Counted from the first letter of the stretch, positions 26,016 through 36,931 are shown. The stretch: 64,000 nucleotides of DNA from Corynebacterium renale (GCF_002563965.1 NZ_PDJF01000001.1:1612001-1676000); one strand, 5' to 3'. Translations and numbers: made by a program. Notes: a model not told the origin generated them from the sequence alone.

Positions 26016-26732
26016 ATGGATAATGCAATGCTAGGCAGATGGCGTCCGGGGGATATTTTGCGTGACGTCCAACAGCGCCAAGTCCACGTTCCCTTGGAAA
26101 CCGTCCAGGCACGTGGCGCTCATTGTGCGTTGTCTCACCGGGAGAATCTTGTGCATTCTCCCGGTTGTTCTGTATGTGCGACGGTAAGTAATCCACGGGA
26201 CCTCGCCATCGCGCGCACGGCAGGCGTTCCGTGCGTGGTGAGTAATGACTACACCCCAGTGGAAGGCGAAGATTCATGGTGCCCGGACATGTCCTTGGTT
26301 CCCGTGCTGACCAGTTATCAGTTACATGAGCACCGTGCCGCTGGAACGTCTGCGGTATTTATCCCTGCTGCTTGGACGATGGAGAGTCAGTTGGTGGGCC
26401 TTGTGGAGCGGGCTTTTTCTTTAGGCTTGTATCCGTTAGTGGGTGTGGGCTGCATTAGAGAAGTACATGCCGCACATGCTGCAGGGGCGCGAGCGATTGC
26501 TACGGACGTCGTGACTGCTCCTCAATTGCAGGAAACTGTTGAAGAGTTGGGTTTAGTAACCACAATTATCGGCGGTGTGGCGCAGCCACGCGAGGTGTTA
26601 GGAATCGCCCGTGAGGGTGTGAAAACCGTGTGCGTACCTGCGCGCCTGCCTGATGAGGATGATATTACGGCCGTCCAACGCCTTCGTACGTGCGAATCTA
26701 TGGGTACCCATCCGGCGGTCTTGTTCCGCTAA
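26016..26732 (+). CDS. TrpC-like protein lacking the catalytic residues
   Basis: The 238-residue protein aligns by eye with indole-3-glycerol-phosphate synthase: an N-terminal segment like VLDEI...RQ..VPLE, then ARTAGVPCVVSND, PVLTSYQLHEHRAAGTSAVF, and LGLYPLVGVGCIREVHAAHAAGARAI. Where active enzymes have VKRASPSKG, the lysine of PVLRKDF and the glutamate of VEVH, this protein has unrelated residues, TSYQ and VGVG. It is therefore probably not an IGP synthase. It lies between the Trp-associated membrane gene and lgt, the place of trpC in mycobacteria. The open, intact frame suggests a kept but different role. Confidence 0.75.
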   Translation: MDNAMLGRWRPGDILRDVQQRQVHVPLETVQARGAHCALSHRENLVHSPGCSVCATVSNPRDLAIARTAGVPCVVSNDYTPVEGEDSWCPDMSLVPVLTSYQLHEHRAAGTSAVFIPAAWTMESQLVGLVERAFSLGLYPLVGVGCIREVHAAHAAGARAIATDVVTAPQLQETVEELGLVTTIIGGVAQPREVLGIAREGVKTVCVPARLPDEDDITAVQRLRTCESMGTHPAVLFR

Positions 26733-26800
26733 CAACACGTCTGGACTGTAAAGGGCTAGGCGGTCGTGCGTTTTAGCCAGTGGGCTGGCACACTAGTGGG

Positions 26801-27694
26801 GTGCAAACCTACTTTCTGGCAAATATCCCATCGCCGTCGCAGGGTGTCTGGTACTTGGGAAGCATCCCAATTAGGGCATACGCGGTGTGCATCATCATCG
26901 GTATTGTGGTCGCCATTTGGTTGACACTGCGCCGATACACCGCTCGCGGCGGTAACGCCGATGACGTGTGGGATGCAGCGATCGTGGTGGTTATTTGCGG
27001 AATTATCGGTGGCCGCGCCTACCACGTGGCCACGGATTGGCCCAAGTACTTTGGGCCCGGGGCTAATCCGTGGGATGTGTTAAAAGTGAATCAAGGTGGG
27101 CTAGGCATCTGGGGTGCAGTGCTTCTTGGAACGCTTGGCGTGTGGGTGCTTTTCCGCGTGAAGGGCATCCGGTTTGCTCCTTTTGCGGATGCCGCTGCTC
27201 CGGGCATTGTGCTTGCTCAAGGCATTGGCCGTTTAGGTAACTGGTTTAACCAGGAGTTGTACGGTAGGCCTACGGATGTGCCGTGGGCTTTGGAGCTGTA
27301 TTACAGGGTTGATGAAAACGGCCGTTATGCGCCGGTCACCGGGCACTCGACAGGCGAAATTATCGCTACTGTCCACCCGACCTTCTTGTATGAGCTGGTC
27401 CTTAATGTGGTTATCTGCGTGGTGCTGCTCTGGGCTGACAAGCGATTCATGCTCGGACATGGCCGGGTATTTGCTCTGTACGTAGCGCTGTATTGTGCAG
27501 GACGGTTCTGTGTGGAACTCATGCGTGATGACGCCGCGATGCATGTCGCCGGTCTCCGAATCAACACCATCGTGTCTTTCATCACGTGTGCTATTGCTGT
27601 GACGGTATTTGTCAAGCTTCCTCGTGGTCGAGAAACCCCTGTTCAAGTGGCGAAAAAGGATTCTGAAGAGACCCCGCAAGGCGTGCAACCATAA
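26801..27694 (+). CDS. lgt: Prolipoprotein diacylglyceryl transferase
   Basis: Lgt attaches diacylglycerol to lipoprotein cysteines in the membrane. The 297-residue protein has seven hydrophobic segments and the signature [16 protein letters not shown], preceded by GLGIWGAV and followed by HPTFLYE. The GTG at 26801 is preferred over one at 26780, since it places the start directly before the first conserved segment. Lipoproteins at 15395 and 56589 are likely substrates. Confidence 0.95.
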   Translation: MQTYFLANIPSPSQGVWYLGSIPIRAYAVCIIIGIVVAIWLTLRRYTARGGNADDVWDAAIVVVICGIIGGRAYHVATDWPKYFGPGANPWDVLKVNQGGLGIWGAVLLGTLGVWVLFRVKGIRFAPFADAAAPGIVLAQGIGRLGNWFNQELYGRPTDVPWALELYYRVDENGRYAPVTGHSTGEIIATVHPTFLYELVLNVVICVVLLWADKRFMLGHGRVFALYVALYCAGRFCVELMRDDAAMHVAGLRINTIVSFITCAIAVTVFVKLPRGRETPVQVAKKDSEETPQGVQP

Positions 27695-27699
27695 AGATG

Positions 27700-27712
27700 T
27701 CCGAATTTCGGA
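27700..27712. promoter_or_regulatory. Near-perfect palindrome upstream of pyk
   Basis: TCCGAATTTCGGA is a 6-bp-arm inverted repeat about 60 bp before the pyk start; a partial copy (TCGGAAAATATTCC) follows. It may be an operator or the lgt mRNA end. TAAAGT at 27753-27758 could be the -10 box of pyk. Confidence 0.35.
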
Positions 27713-27774
27713 ATAAATCGGAAAATATTCCCAAAACCTAGAGATAACACCAATAAAGTACTAGGTTGGAACTC

Positions 27775-29229
27775 GTGGATAGAAGAACCAAGATCGTCTG
27801 TACGCTCGGGCCAGCAGTTGCCAACAAGGACGCTATCGTCCGCCTCGTGCAAGATGGCATGAATGTTGCCCGAATGAACTTTTCGCATGGTACTCACGAG
27901 GACCATGCCCAGAATTACCAATGGGTGCGTGAAGCGTCTGAGGAGACTGGACTTCCAGTAGGTATCCTCGCTGACCTTCAGGGTCCAAAGATTCGCCTCG
28001 GCACCTTCGCTGAAGGCCCGGTCAACTGGGCTAACGGCGAGGTTGTCCGTATCACCGTTGATGACGTGGAAGGCACCCATGACCGCGTCTCAACGACCTA
28101 CAAGAACCTGGCTAAGGACGCGAAGCCTGGGGATCGCCTGCTTGTCGACGACGGCAAGGTCGGCCTTGTATGCCTCGAGGTAGACGGCAACGATGTCGTC
28201 TGCGAGGTTGTCGAAGGCGGCCCGGTCTCTGACCACAAGGGTGTTTCCCTGCCCGGGATGGATATCTCCGTTCCAGCTTTGTCTGAGAAGGACAAGAAGG
28301 ATCTGCGCTACGCGCTCGAACTCGGTGTCGACATCATCGCGCTGTCGTTTGTCCGTTCGCCGGCTGACGTTGACCTGGTCCACGAAATCATGGATGAGGT
28401 TGGCCGTCGCATCCCGGTCATCGCAAAACTAGAGAAGCCAGAGGCTGTTTCTGCAGTCGAGTCCATTGTTCTGGCATTCGATGGCATCATGGTTGCTCGT
28501 GGCGACTTGGGTGTCGAGGTTCCGCTTGAGCAGGTCCCGCTGTTCCAGAAGCGCGCAATCCAGATTGCTCGTGAGAACGCTAAGCCTGTAGTCGTGGCAA
28601 CCCAGATGCTGGATTCCATGATCACCAACTCCCGCCCAACCCGTGCGGAAGCATCCGACGTTGCTAACGCTGTGCTTGACGGCGCTGACGCAGTCATGCT
28701 CTCCGGCGAGACTTCCGTCGGCGTGGACCCACACAACGTTGTGCGCACCATGTCGCGTATCGTCCGCCAGGCAGAGAACGGCGCAACCGTTCCTCCGCTG
28801 AGCCACATCCCGCGCACCAAGCGTGGTGTCATGTGCTACTCGGCTCGCGACATTGCAGAGCGCCTCAACGCGAAGGCAATCGTAGCGTTCACCACCTCTG
28901 GTGACACGGCGCGTCGTGTTGCACGCCTGCATTCTCACCTGCCGCTGCTCGTCTTCACCCCGAACCTTCAGGTCCGCAACCAGCTGGCCCTGACGTGGGG
29001 TACCAAGGCTTTCCAGAGCCGCGATGTTGTCACCACCGATGACATGATGGCAGCTATCAACGATCAGCTGTTGGCTATGGACGAGTACAGCCAGAATGAC
29101 ATGGTTGTCGTCGTTGCAGGTACGCCTCCAGGAATCGAAGGCAACACCAACATGGTGCACGTACACCAGTTGGGTGATTCTTTCACCCAGGTTCCTAGCA
29201 ATGACCGCGCTGTAGGCGAACGTCGCTAA
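27775..29229 (+). CDS. pyk: Pyruvate kinase
   Basis: Pyk makes pyruvate and ATP from phosphoenolpyruvate. The 484-residue protein has DRRTKIVCTLGPA at the start, MNFSHG, ADLQGPKIRLG, IMVARGDLGVEVPLEQV and AVMLSGETSVG. I chose the GTG at 27775 because corynebacterial Pyk begins with VDRRTK and AGG is 9 nt upstream; a TTG at 27766 would add three residues. A terminator follows. Confidence 0.96.
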   Translation: MDRRTKIVCTLGPAVANKDAIVRLVQDGMNVARMNFSHGTHEDHAQNYQWVREASEETGLPVGILADLQGPKIRLGTFAEGPVNWANGEVVRITVDDVEGTHDRVSTTYKNLAKDAKPGDRLLVDDGKVGLVCLEVDGNDVVCEVVEGGPVSDHKGVSLPGMDISVPALSEKDKKDLRYALELGVDIIALSFVRSPADVDLVHEIMDEVGRRIPVIAKLEKPEAVSAVESIVLAFDGIMVARGDLGVEVPLEQVPLFQKRAIQIARENAKPVVVATQMLDSMITNSRPTRAEASDVANAVLDGADAVMLSGETSVGVDPHNVVRTMSRIVRQAENGATVPPLSHIPRTKRGVMCYSARDIAERLNAKAIVAFTTSGDTARRVARLHSHLPLLVFTPNLQVRNQLALTWGTKAFQSRDVVTTDDMMAAINDQLLAMDEYSQNDMVVVVAGTPPGIEGNTNMVHVHQLGDSFTQVPSNDRAVGERR

Positions 29230-29242
29230 GAACTCAACGTTG

Positions 29243-29274
29243 AAAGCCGTGGCATGTTTCCATGCCACGGCTTT
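29243..29274. terminator. Terminator after pyk
   Basis: AAAGCCGTGGCATG and CATGCCACGGCTTT form a perfect 14-bp stem with a 4-nt loop. It lies 13 bp after the pyk stop and may also end the convergent amidohydrolase transcript. Confidence 0.9.
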
Positions 29275-29310
29275 ACTGTTGCGCTGCACCGGCACATGCC
29301 GTGTTAGGTT

Positions 29311-30561
29311 TTAGCGCCCGAGGTATGACAGTGCTGCCACCACGCCGGCGTGGGTTGCAGCCTTGACGGTGGGTTCGTATTCGGGGATGAATGTAGACAT
29401 GTGATTCACGGGGACATCGGTGTCGGTAGTGCCGGCTTCTACTGCCTGGTCCCACAGTGCCTGGGGTGTGCAACCGATGAACCAGAAAAGGTAGGGACTA
29501 CCGAAAGCACGTGGGATGTGGGAGAAGTCTTCAGAGACTGTAGATCTGATTGCGGTAGTCGATTCTTTCCCGAAGACTTCGTCGAAGTTGGGGCGAACGA
29601 CATCAAACACCGCGGGGGTATTGTCTGTAAGTTCGGCATGCGACCAATATTCAAAGGTCGGATCATCGGGGCAGTTCGAAGCCTGACATTCTGCACGGAC
29701 TACGCGTTCGATGGCGCTTAAGACTCGCTGTTTAACTTCATCGTTGTAGAAACGGCAATTCAGGAGTAGCCGTGCGGAGTCCGGAATGATGTTGTTCGTG
29801 GTTCCGGCCTGCACCGATCCGACGGTGACTACCGCGAATTCGTTCGGGTCTACCTCGCGTCCCACGATTGCTTGCAGGCGAATGATAATCATGGCCGCTA
29901 CCAGGGTGGGGTCGATTGCCTTGTGAGGCATGGACCCGTGGGCACTCACGCCAGGAATGGTGATTGTGATTGAATCTGCCGCTGCCAGTTGTGGTCCGCG
30001 CAAAGTTTGTACTTCGCCGGCGCGCCCGGGCATGACGTGTTGGCCAAAGCAAACGTCAGGGGTGGGGATGCGTTGGGTGAGTCCGTCGGCGATCATGGCG
30101 TCTGCGCCGACTCCGGTTTCTTCGGCCGGTTGGAATAAAGCGATGAAGGTGCCCTGCCATGCATCGCGTTCGTGGTCAAGGATTGCACACGCTCCTAAGA
30201 GCGCGGTGACGTGCATGTCGTGGCCACACGCGTGCATGACCGGGGTCGTGGAGCCATCAGGACGAGCCTGAATACGGGTTGAAGCGTAGGGGACTCCAGT
30301 TGTTTCTTGCACCGGCAGGGCATCAAAGTCTGCGCGCATTAACGCCGTGGGGCCTTCACCGTTGCGGAAGATAGCTACCAGACCAAAGCCGCCGATTCCG
30401 GTCAGGACTTCACAATCGAAGCGCTCCAGCTGCTGGGCAATCACTTCAGCGGTTGCGCGCTCCATTCCCGAGAGTTCGGGGTGGGCGTGCAGATGCTCGT
30501 AGAGGGGTTTCTGGAAGCTCAAGTCGGCCGTGGTCGTGGCAAGGAGGTGCGCAATTCTCAT
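29311..30561 (-). CDS. M20-family amidohydrolase / peptidase
   Basis: The 416-residue protein has the metal-binding core of the M20D group: MHACGHDMHVTALLG, FQPAEETGVGA, and a C-terminal SEDFSHIPR region. Relatives hydrolyse N-acyl amino acids, indole-acetyl amino acids or hippurate. The start at 30561 is favoured over one at 30633 because TATAGT (30574-30569) sits 7 nt before the ATG, and because it avoids overlap with the divergent gene at 30605. Substrate is not predictable. Confidence 0.9.
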   Translation of the reverse strand: MRIAHLLATTTADLSFQKPLYEHLHAHPELSGMERATAEVIAQQLERFDCEVLTGIGGFGLVAIFRNGEGPTALMRADFDALPVQETTGVPYASTRIQARPDGSTTPVMHACGHDMHVTALLGACAILDHERDAWQGTFIALFQPAEETGVGADAMIADGLTQRIPTPDVCFGQHVMPGRAGEVQTLRGPQLAAADSITITIPGVSAHGSMPHKAIDPTLVAAMIIIRLQAIVGREVDPNEFAVVTVGSVQAGTTNNIIPDSARLLLNCRFYNDEVKQRVLSAIERVVRAECQASNCPDDPTFEYWSHAELTDNTPAVFDVVRPNFDEVFGKESTTAIRSTVSEDFSHIPRAFGSPYLFWFIGCTPQALWDQAVEAGTTDTDVPVNHMSTFIPEYEPTVKAATHAGVVAALSYLGR

Positions 30562-30604
30562 GGCTAAAACTATAGACCGCGGTTTTCGACTACCGTGTGG
30601 AGCC

Positions 30605-31003
30605 ATGGCAACTATCCAGTTTGATGTTCTCATTCCGCATGGTTATGGCGAAAACCTACACGCCACATTTCAGCGGGCGTGTGCAAAACTACTCGCAGCC
30701 GACAAGGTATCTGCAGTGTCTGTCGATTTTGACGCCGCGCCACAGGTGCTTAACGACGTCGTGAAGCAACTCGAGGCGACGTACCGAGAAGAACATGACG
30801 GTCAGGATATGGAGTCGCCTTCGGTAGCTCGCTATATCTTTACGATTGAGGGAGCTACGGGTTCACTGAACGGTCTTGCCATGGCGCTCGCTGGATTCCT
30901 CACGCCTAAGGCTGTTCTGCCGGCAGATCCAGTGGCGCTGCACGACGAGCAGTCCTTCGAGCAGGCAGCCACGTACCCGTGGACCGTAAATATTCGGCCT
31001 TAA
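30605..31003 (+). CDS. Conserved-looking small protein, unknown function
   Basis: The 132-residue soluble protein has no signal or membrane segment. It starts at the ATG preceded by TACCGT (30591-30596) 8 nt upstream and GTGGAG closer in. Sequence features include an N-terminal beta-rich part (TIQFDVLIPHGYGENLHATF) and YIFTIEGATGSLNGLAMALAGF. I do not recognise a family. It is divergent from the amidohydrolase and overlaps the glycerate kinase end by 4 bp. Confidence 0.65.
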   Translation: MATIQFDVLIPHGYGENLHATFQRACAKLLAADKVSAVSVDFDAAPQVLNDVVKQLEATYREEHDGQDMESPSVARYIFTIEGATGSLNGLAMALAGFLTPKAVLPADPVALHDEQSFEQAATYPWTVNIRP

Positions 31004-32121
31004 CCTGCAAGGAAGTCGCGGGCTAGGCGCTCGCCGGCGTCGATAAGCTGCTCTTTGACTGGCGTGTCCTTTTTGAGCTCAGCGTGGAGGGCTCCAGGGA
31101 TGCGGGCCTCTGGTGCGATTGTGCCGGCAGCGATGGCGACGCGAACGCCGCGTTGTGTGGCTAGTTGGTTAATTGTGTGGACTACTTTGCCGGTCGCGGT
31201 CTGGCTGTCCAGTGCGCCTTCGCCGGTGATGATGAGGTCGGCGGTCTCCAGGAGCTCGGGAATGCCAAGCGATGCCGCCACGACGGGGGCACCTGGTCGG
31301 ATGAGAACGTGGGTGTCGTCGCCATGAATAAGGCGCGACAGCCAGGTGATGCCAATGCCGATACCGCCCGCCGCCCCCATGCCGGGGATCGAAGGATCTA
31401 CCTCCAGGACTTTGCACCAGTGGTCCAGTGCGGCGTCGAGAAGTTCAACGTCTTCGGGCTCGGCACCTTTTTGTGGGCCGAATACGGCAGCGGCACCCTG
31501 TGGCCCCGTAGCGGGGGAGTTGACATCGCTGAGCAGTACCCAATTCATGCTCGCAGCCGCTACGTTGAGCTGTGCGGTGTCAACCCGGTCGACTGCGCCT
31601 AAGTAGCCGCCGCCGTGGGGGACGGCGTACCCATGTGGGTTGAGGGGTTGAGCTCCTAATGCGACAAGGATGCCGGAGCCGCCATCGACGGTCGCAGAAC
31701 CGCCGAGGGCCAACGCTATGGTGTGGGCGCCACGGGTTTGGGCATCCGCGATGAGGACACCGGTGCCGTAGGTATCGCCGGTGAGGGGGACAGGAGCGTC
31801 GCTGACCGCTGGTAAACCGGTGGCTGCGGCAACATCGATATATGCGGTTGCCGTGGTTTCGTCCCAGGTATAGGAGGCCTCGGTGAGACGGCCGGCTGCG
31901 TCTGTTGTTGGCAGCGTAATCCGCTGTCCACCAAAAGCCAGGGACGTTCCTTCGCCGCCGTCTGCCATCGGAGTGATATGGATGTCCGCATCCGGGAGCA
32001 CCTTTTGCACCCCGGTTCCCAGCCATGTCGCGGCTTCCTCGGCGGTGGCGGTTCCTTTGAAAGAATCAGGGGCGATGACGATACGTGGTCCGTTGCTTCC
32101 GGTGTTTTCCATGGTCAACAT
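31000..32121 (-). CDS. glxK: Glycerate kinase (GlxK/GarK family)
   Basis: This kinase phosphorylates glycerate to 2-phosphoglycerate. The 373-residue protein has VIAPDSFKGTATAEEAA, PMADGGEGT, ALGGSATVDGGSG and IITGEGALDSQTATGKV, all typical. An alternative ATG at 32112 would drop three residues. It stands alone on this strand and shows no link to a glyoxylate pathway nearby. Confidence 0.93.
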   Translation of the reverse strand: MLTMENTGSNGPRIVIAPDSFKGTATAEEAATWLGTGVQKVLPDADIHITPMADGGEGTSLAFGGQRITLPTTDAAGRLTEASYTWDETTATAYIDVAAATGLPAVSDAPVPLTGDTYGTGVLIADAQTRGAHTIALALGGSATVDGGSGILVALGAQPLNPHGYAVPHGGGYLGAVDRVDTAQLNVAAASMNWVLLSDVNSPATGPQGAAAVFGPQKGAEPEDVELLDAALDHWCKVLEVDPSIPGMGAAGGIGIGITWLSRLIHGDDTHVLIRPGAPVVAASLGIPELLETADLIITGEGALDSQTATGKVVHTINQLATQRGVRVAIAAGTIAPEARIPGALHAELKKDTPVKEQLIDAGERLARDFLAG

Positions 32122-32256
32122 TGTGCCTTATCCCGCTGAATGGCGACGTGTGAGGTGGTGATTCGCAGGCCCGTTGTGCAGCAGGTTGGGAAAATGTGAA
32201 GTGGAACACAAATATTTATTTGGGCGCGCAAATTGCGATATGGGACATTTGTACTG

Positions 32257-32265
32257 TGGCATAAT
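32257..32265 (+). promoter_or_regulatory. Extended -10 promoter of gdhA
   Basis: TGGCATAAT (TGn + CATAAT) lies about 66 bp before the gdhA ATG in an AT-rich stretch. In other corynebacteria gdhA is controlled by nitrogen and carbon regulators. I did not find a clear AmtR box here. Confidence 0.45.
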
Positions 32266-32318
32266 TACGCTTCGTTAGCACACGCGGCGGACATTCAGCC
32301 CGTCGCTGACCCGCGTGA

Positions 32319-33674
<1,356 letters not shown>

Positions 33675-33686
33675 AAACCGTCACTA

Positions 33687-33720
33687 AAACCCAGGGGCCA
33701 GTAGTGGTGCCCTGGGTTTG
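33687..33720 (+). terminator. Terminator after gdhA
   Basis: AAACCCAGGG and CCCTGGGTTT form a 10-bp stem with a 13-nt loop, 12 bp after the gdhA stop, followed by TTTGCTTG. Confidence 0.8.
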
Positions 33721-33827
33721 CTTGTGCACGCGACAGCAGGGGCGGCAAGGGCAGAGTGGCTTGACTGTGCCAACACGCGTCACGCAGTCCAGACAGCAGG
33801 ATTCTGATGCAGGTAGGATACAAGACC

Positions 33828-34571
33828 ATGTACCGCGTTTTTGAAGCCCTTGATGAACTCGTCCAAACTGTCGAGCAGGCGTACGGCGTGCCGATGACAT
33901 CCAACTGCATGGTGCCTCGAAATGAAGTGCTGGCACTCTTAGATGATCTCCGCAACGCACTGCCGATGGAAATCGATGACGCTCAAGACGTCTTGGACAA
34001 GCAAGCTGAGATTCTCCGCGATGCACAGCAGCAGGCTGACCAAACGGTCGCCGATGCGCAACGTCAAGCCCAAGACATCGTCGGTGCAGCTCACAATGAG
34101 TCCGAAGATATGCTCGCGGACGCCCAACAACGTGCTACCAGCCTCGTAGCCCGGGCCGAGGAAGACTCCAATGCGCTTCTCGAGCGTGCACACAACGATG
34201 CTGATGATGCAGTCGCGCGTGCGCGCGCTGAGTCTGACCGCCTGATCAATGAAGGTAACGCTGCTTACCAGCGCAGCGTCGATGATGGTCTAGCGGAGCA
34301 GGAGCGTTTGGTTTCCGAATCCGAGGTCGTTCGCCGGGCTAACGAGGAAGCACGCCACGTTGTCGATGCGGCGCACGCGGATTCCAAGAAACTACGCAGT
34401 GACTGCGACCAGTTCGTGGACACTAAATTGGCGGAATTTGAAGAGTCACTTTCTGGAGTTCTGCGCACCATTTCCCGCGACCGCGCCGCACTACGTCGGG
34501 GAGCGGGCGCTGCTGGAGGGGAAGCCCGCTACAGTCGGTCCCAGGACTATGACCGTGAGGAACGTCGATAA
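33828..34571 (+). CDS. sepIVA: DivIVA-like septum-associated protein (SepIVA-like)
   Basis: The 247-residue protein has a DivIVA-like N-terminus (FEALDELVQTVEQAYGVPM) and then long coiled coil with repeated ADAQRQAQDIV-type heptads. In mycobacteria the gene at this place, just before DUF177-rnc-mutM-smc, encodes SepIVA, involved in division and envelope growth. Assignment is by fold and synteny. The start at 33828 has TAGGAT 8 nt upstream, suggesting a leaderless mRNA. A terminator separates it from the next gene. Confidence 0.82.
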   Translation: MYRVFEALDELVQTVEQAYGVPMTSNCMVPRNEVLALLDDLRNALPMEIDDAQDVLDKQAEILRDAQQQADQTVADAQRQAQDIVGAAHNESEDMLADAQQRATSLVARAEEDSNALLERAHNDADDAVARARAESDRLINEGNAAYQRSVDDGLAEQERLVSESEVVRRANEEARHVVDAAHADSKKLRSDCDQFVDTKLAEFEESLSGVLRTISRDRAALRRGAGAAGGEARYSRSQDYDREERR

Positions 34572-34580
34572 GCCAAGAAG

Positions 34581-34618
34581 AACCCAGGCCCCCGCTGAGT
34601 GTGGGAGCCTGGGTTTTG
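34581..34618 (+). terminator. Terminator after sepIVA
   Basis: AACCCAGGC (34581-34589) pairs with GCCTGGGTT (34607-34615) and a T run follows. It lies 10 bp after the sepIVA stop. Confidence 0.85.
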
Positions 34619-34687
34619 CTTGTATGCACCGCATGTGGGACTACGGCTCGGCGGAAGTTACCAGCCTGGAGTAGACTTTGGCGCAAT

Positions 34688-35236
34688 ATGAGTTCACCAT
34701 TTATTTTTGACATTGCCTCCGTAGCAGACAGTCACAACGGAACCGAGACCCTGGTCAACGAAGGCCCCAGCCCACAGCGCATCGGGCTGGAAATGATTGC
34801 TATCCCGGAAGGTGCCCCCGTGCGGACGGAAGCACAGGTCACCCCTCTTGGCGAAGGCGTCATGGTCCACGCCACCGTCGAAGCGCAGCTGACCGGTCAA
34901 TGCGTCCGCTGTCTCAACGACCTGCAGATGGACAAGACTTTCACCATTGACCAGGTGTTTAGCTCCTCGCCGGACTTCATCACGTCGGAGAGCGAGGACA
35001 TAGACACTGATGAGGAAGACGATGCCGACGCGGGCCTGGGCACCATCGTTGACAACACCATCGACCTGACCCAGGCCGTTATCGACGAAGTAGGTCTTAC
35101 TCTTCCGTTTAATCCGACCTGCCCTGATGGTTGCGATAACGAAGGCACTGACGTGCCGCAACCGGACGGGGTATCTGGCGAAGACGAAGATAAACTCCTC
35201 GACCCACGATGGGCTGGCCTGGAGAAGTTCCTGTGA
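34688..35236 (+). CDS. DUF177 (YceD) family protein
   Basis: The 182-residue protein has the DUF177 features: a cysteine pair CVRC near residue 78, a long acidic stretch (DTDEEDDADAG), LTLPFNPTCPDGC, and DPRWAGLEKFL at the C-terminus. YceD proteins act in ribosomal RNA maturation in plants and bacteria and usually precede rpmF; here rnc follows instead, with a GTGA start/stop overlap. The ATG at 34688 fits family length. Confidence 0.88.
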   Translation: MSSPFIFDIASVADSHNGTETLVNEGPSPQRIGLEMIAIPEGAPVRTEAQVTPLGEGVMVHATVEAQLTGQCVRCLNDLQMDKTFTIDQVFSSSPDFITSESEDIDTDEEDDADAGLGTIVDNTIDLTQAVIDEVGLTLPFNPTCPDGCDNEGTDVPQPDGVSGEDEDKLLDPRWAGLEKFL

Positions 35237-36072
35237 GCCGGAGGAAGAAAAAGCCTGAAGATTGCGCCACCGCCCAGCAGCGGTGGGATGACGCATTTGC
35301 GCAGATTGACCATTCGAGCTTGTGCAGAGAACTCGGCGTAGACGTCGACTGTGAACTCTTGAAACTCGCGTTGACGCACCGCAGCTTTGCCCACGAGCAC
35401 GAAGGCTTGCCCCATAACGAGCGCCTCGAGTTCCTAGGCGATGCCGTATTAGGGCTCGTGGTTGCTGAAAAACTTTACGTCGACCACCCGGATCGTCCAG
35501 AGTCTGACATCTCTAAGATGCGCGCCTCGGTAGTCTCACGCTACGGATGTGCTGAAGTCGCCCGGAACATCAATCTGGGAGCACACCTTCTGCTGGGACG
35601 TGGCGAACTGTCCACAGGCGGTCGGTCCAAAGAATCGATTTTGGCCGACACTACAGAAGCCGTGCTTGGCGCGGTCTACCGTCAGTGGGGCTTCGAAGTA
35701 GCGCGCGAAGTGGTCTTGCGGCTGTTCGCCGACCTCATCTCCCGTGCGCATACCCGTGGCATGTACGAGGACTGGAAGACCGCGCTCCAAGAGCGCGCCG
35801 CGGTCTTGGAACTTCCTATGGCGGAATACTCTGCGGTTAAAGAAGGCCCCGAGCATGACCTCACATTCACCGCCACGGTGGCAATTGCCGGCCATGACCT
35901 CGGCCAAGGACAAGGGCGTAACAAGAAGTTCGCGGAACAAAACGCAGCACATCAGGCTTACCTAGCGTTGACCGAATCCGGGTGGAAGGGGCTTTCACGC
36001 ACGCTGCGTGCGGCTGCAGAAGAGCAGAACGCCAACGAAGCAGACGAAGGCCAAGGCGTGCGCGATGCCTGA
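35233..36072 (+). CDS. rnc: Ribonuclease III
   Basis: RNase III cuts double-stranded RNA, including rRNA precursors. The 279-residue protein has the catalytic motif HNERLEFLGDAVLGL and a C-terminal double-stranded RNA-binding domain (about 180-250, including QGRNKKFAEQNAAHQAYLAL). The GTG start overlaps the DUF177 stop and its end overlaps mutM by 8 bp. A C-terminal acidic tail of about 25 residues follows the RNA-binding domain. Confidence 0.95.
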   Translation: MSRRKKKPEDCATAQQRWDDAFAQIDHSSLCRELGVDVDCELLKLALTHRSFAHEHEGLPHNERLEFLGDAVLGLVVAEKLYVDHPDRPESDISKMRASVVSRYGCAEVARNINLGAHLLLGRGELSTGGRSKESILADTTEAVLGAVYRQWGFEVAREVVLRLFADLISRAHTRGMYEDWKTALQERAAVLELPMAEYSAVKEGPEHDLTFTATVAIAGHDLGQGQGRNKKFAEQNAAHQAYLALTESGWKGLSRTLRAAAEEQNANEADEGQGVRDA

Positions 36073-36931
36073 ATTGCCTGAGGTTGAGGTAGTTCGCCGC
36101 GGGCTCGACGACTACGTCAGCGGGCACCGGGTCGTAAGCGCCGAAGTGCTGCACCCGCGTGCTGCCCGGCACACCCCAGGCGGTGGCCAGGAGCTGGCGC
36201 GCGCGTTGCGCGGTTCGCGGATTCTCGGCACGGGCCGGCGCGGGAAATTCCTTTGGCTCGAACTCAGTGGCCACGCAGCGCTGCAAGTTCACTTAGGCAT
36301 GAGTGGACAAATGCTCATCAAAGATGCCAACGCAACACCAGAAAACTCTGGGACTACTCATCTTCGGGCGCGCCTAGAACTCGACACCGGGGACCAGGTG
36401 TGGTTCGTGGATCAACGCACGTTCGGCTACTGGAGGTACGAACCGCTCGTCGCGGACCAGTGGGGTAGTGGCGTTATTCCCGCGTGCGCTGCTCACATTG
36501 CACCCGACCCTTTTGACGAACACTGCGATCTCGCGGCGGCGGCTACCCGGATAAAAGCGAAGAAAACAGAGCTTAAGCGCGTGCTCCTGGACCAGACTGT
36601 GATATCTGGATTCGGCAATATTTACGCTGATGAAACGCTCTGGCGGGCGCAATTGCACCCACGGCAGAGAGCTGATCGGGTCAGCCAGGTCCGCCTCGAA
36701 GAGCTTCTCGACGCCGGGCGCGACGTCATGGCACACGCCCTAGAACAAGGGGGCACTAGTTTTGATGCCCTATACGTCAATGTCAATGGTCAATCGGGAT
36801 ACTTCGACAGGTCCCTCAACGCATATGGCCAAGATGGCCGGCCATGCAGAAGGTGCGGGACCCTTCTGGTTCGGGAACAGTTCATGGGGCGATCAAGCCA
36901 CTTTTGCCCGCACTGCCAGCGCCGATACTAG
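36065..36931 (+). CDS. mutM: Formamidopyrimidine-DNA glycosylase
   Basis: MutM removes 8-oxoguanine and related lesions. The 288-residue protein starts MPELPEVEVVRRGL, whose P1/E2 positions are catalytic after Met removal. It has HLGMSGQ, GNIYADE, and a C-terminal zinc finger with CRRCG and CPHCQ. It overlaps the rnc end. Confidence 0.96.
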   Translation: MPELPEVEVVRRGLDDYVSGHRVVSAEVLHPRAARHTPGGGQELARALRGSRILGTGRRGKFLWLELSGHAALQVHLGMSGQMLIKDANATPENSGTTHLRARLELDTGDQVWFVDQRTFGYWRYEPLVADQWGSGVIPACAAHIAPDPFDEHCDLAAAATRIKAKKTELKRVLLDQTVISGFGNIYADETLWRAQLHPRQRADRVSQVRLEELLDAGRDVMAHALEQGGTSFDALYVNVNGQSGYFDRSLNAYGQDGRPCRRCGTLLVREQFMGRSSHFCPHCQRRY

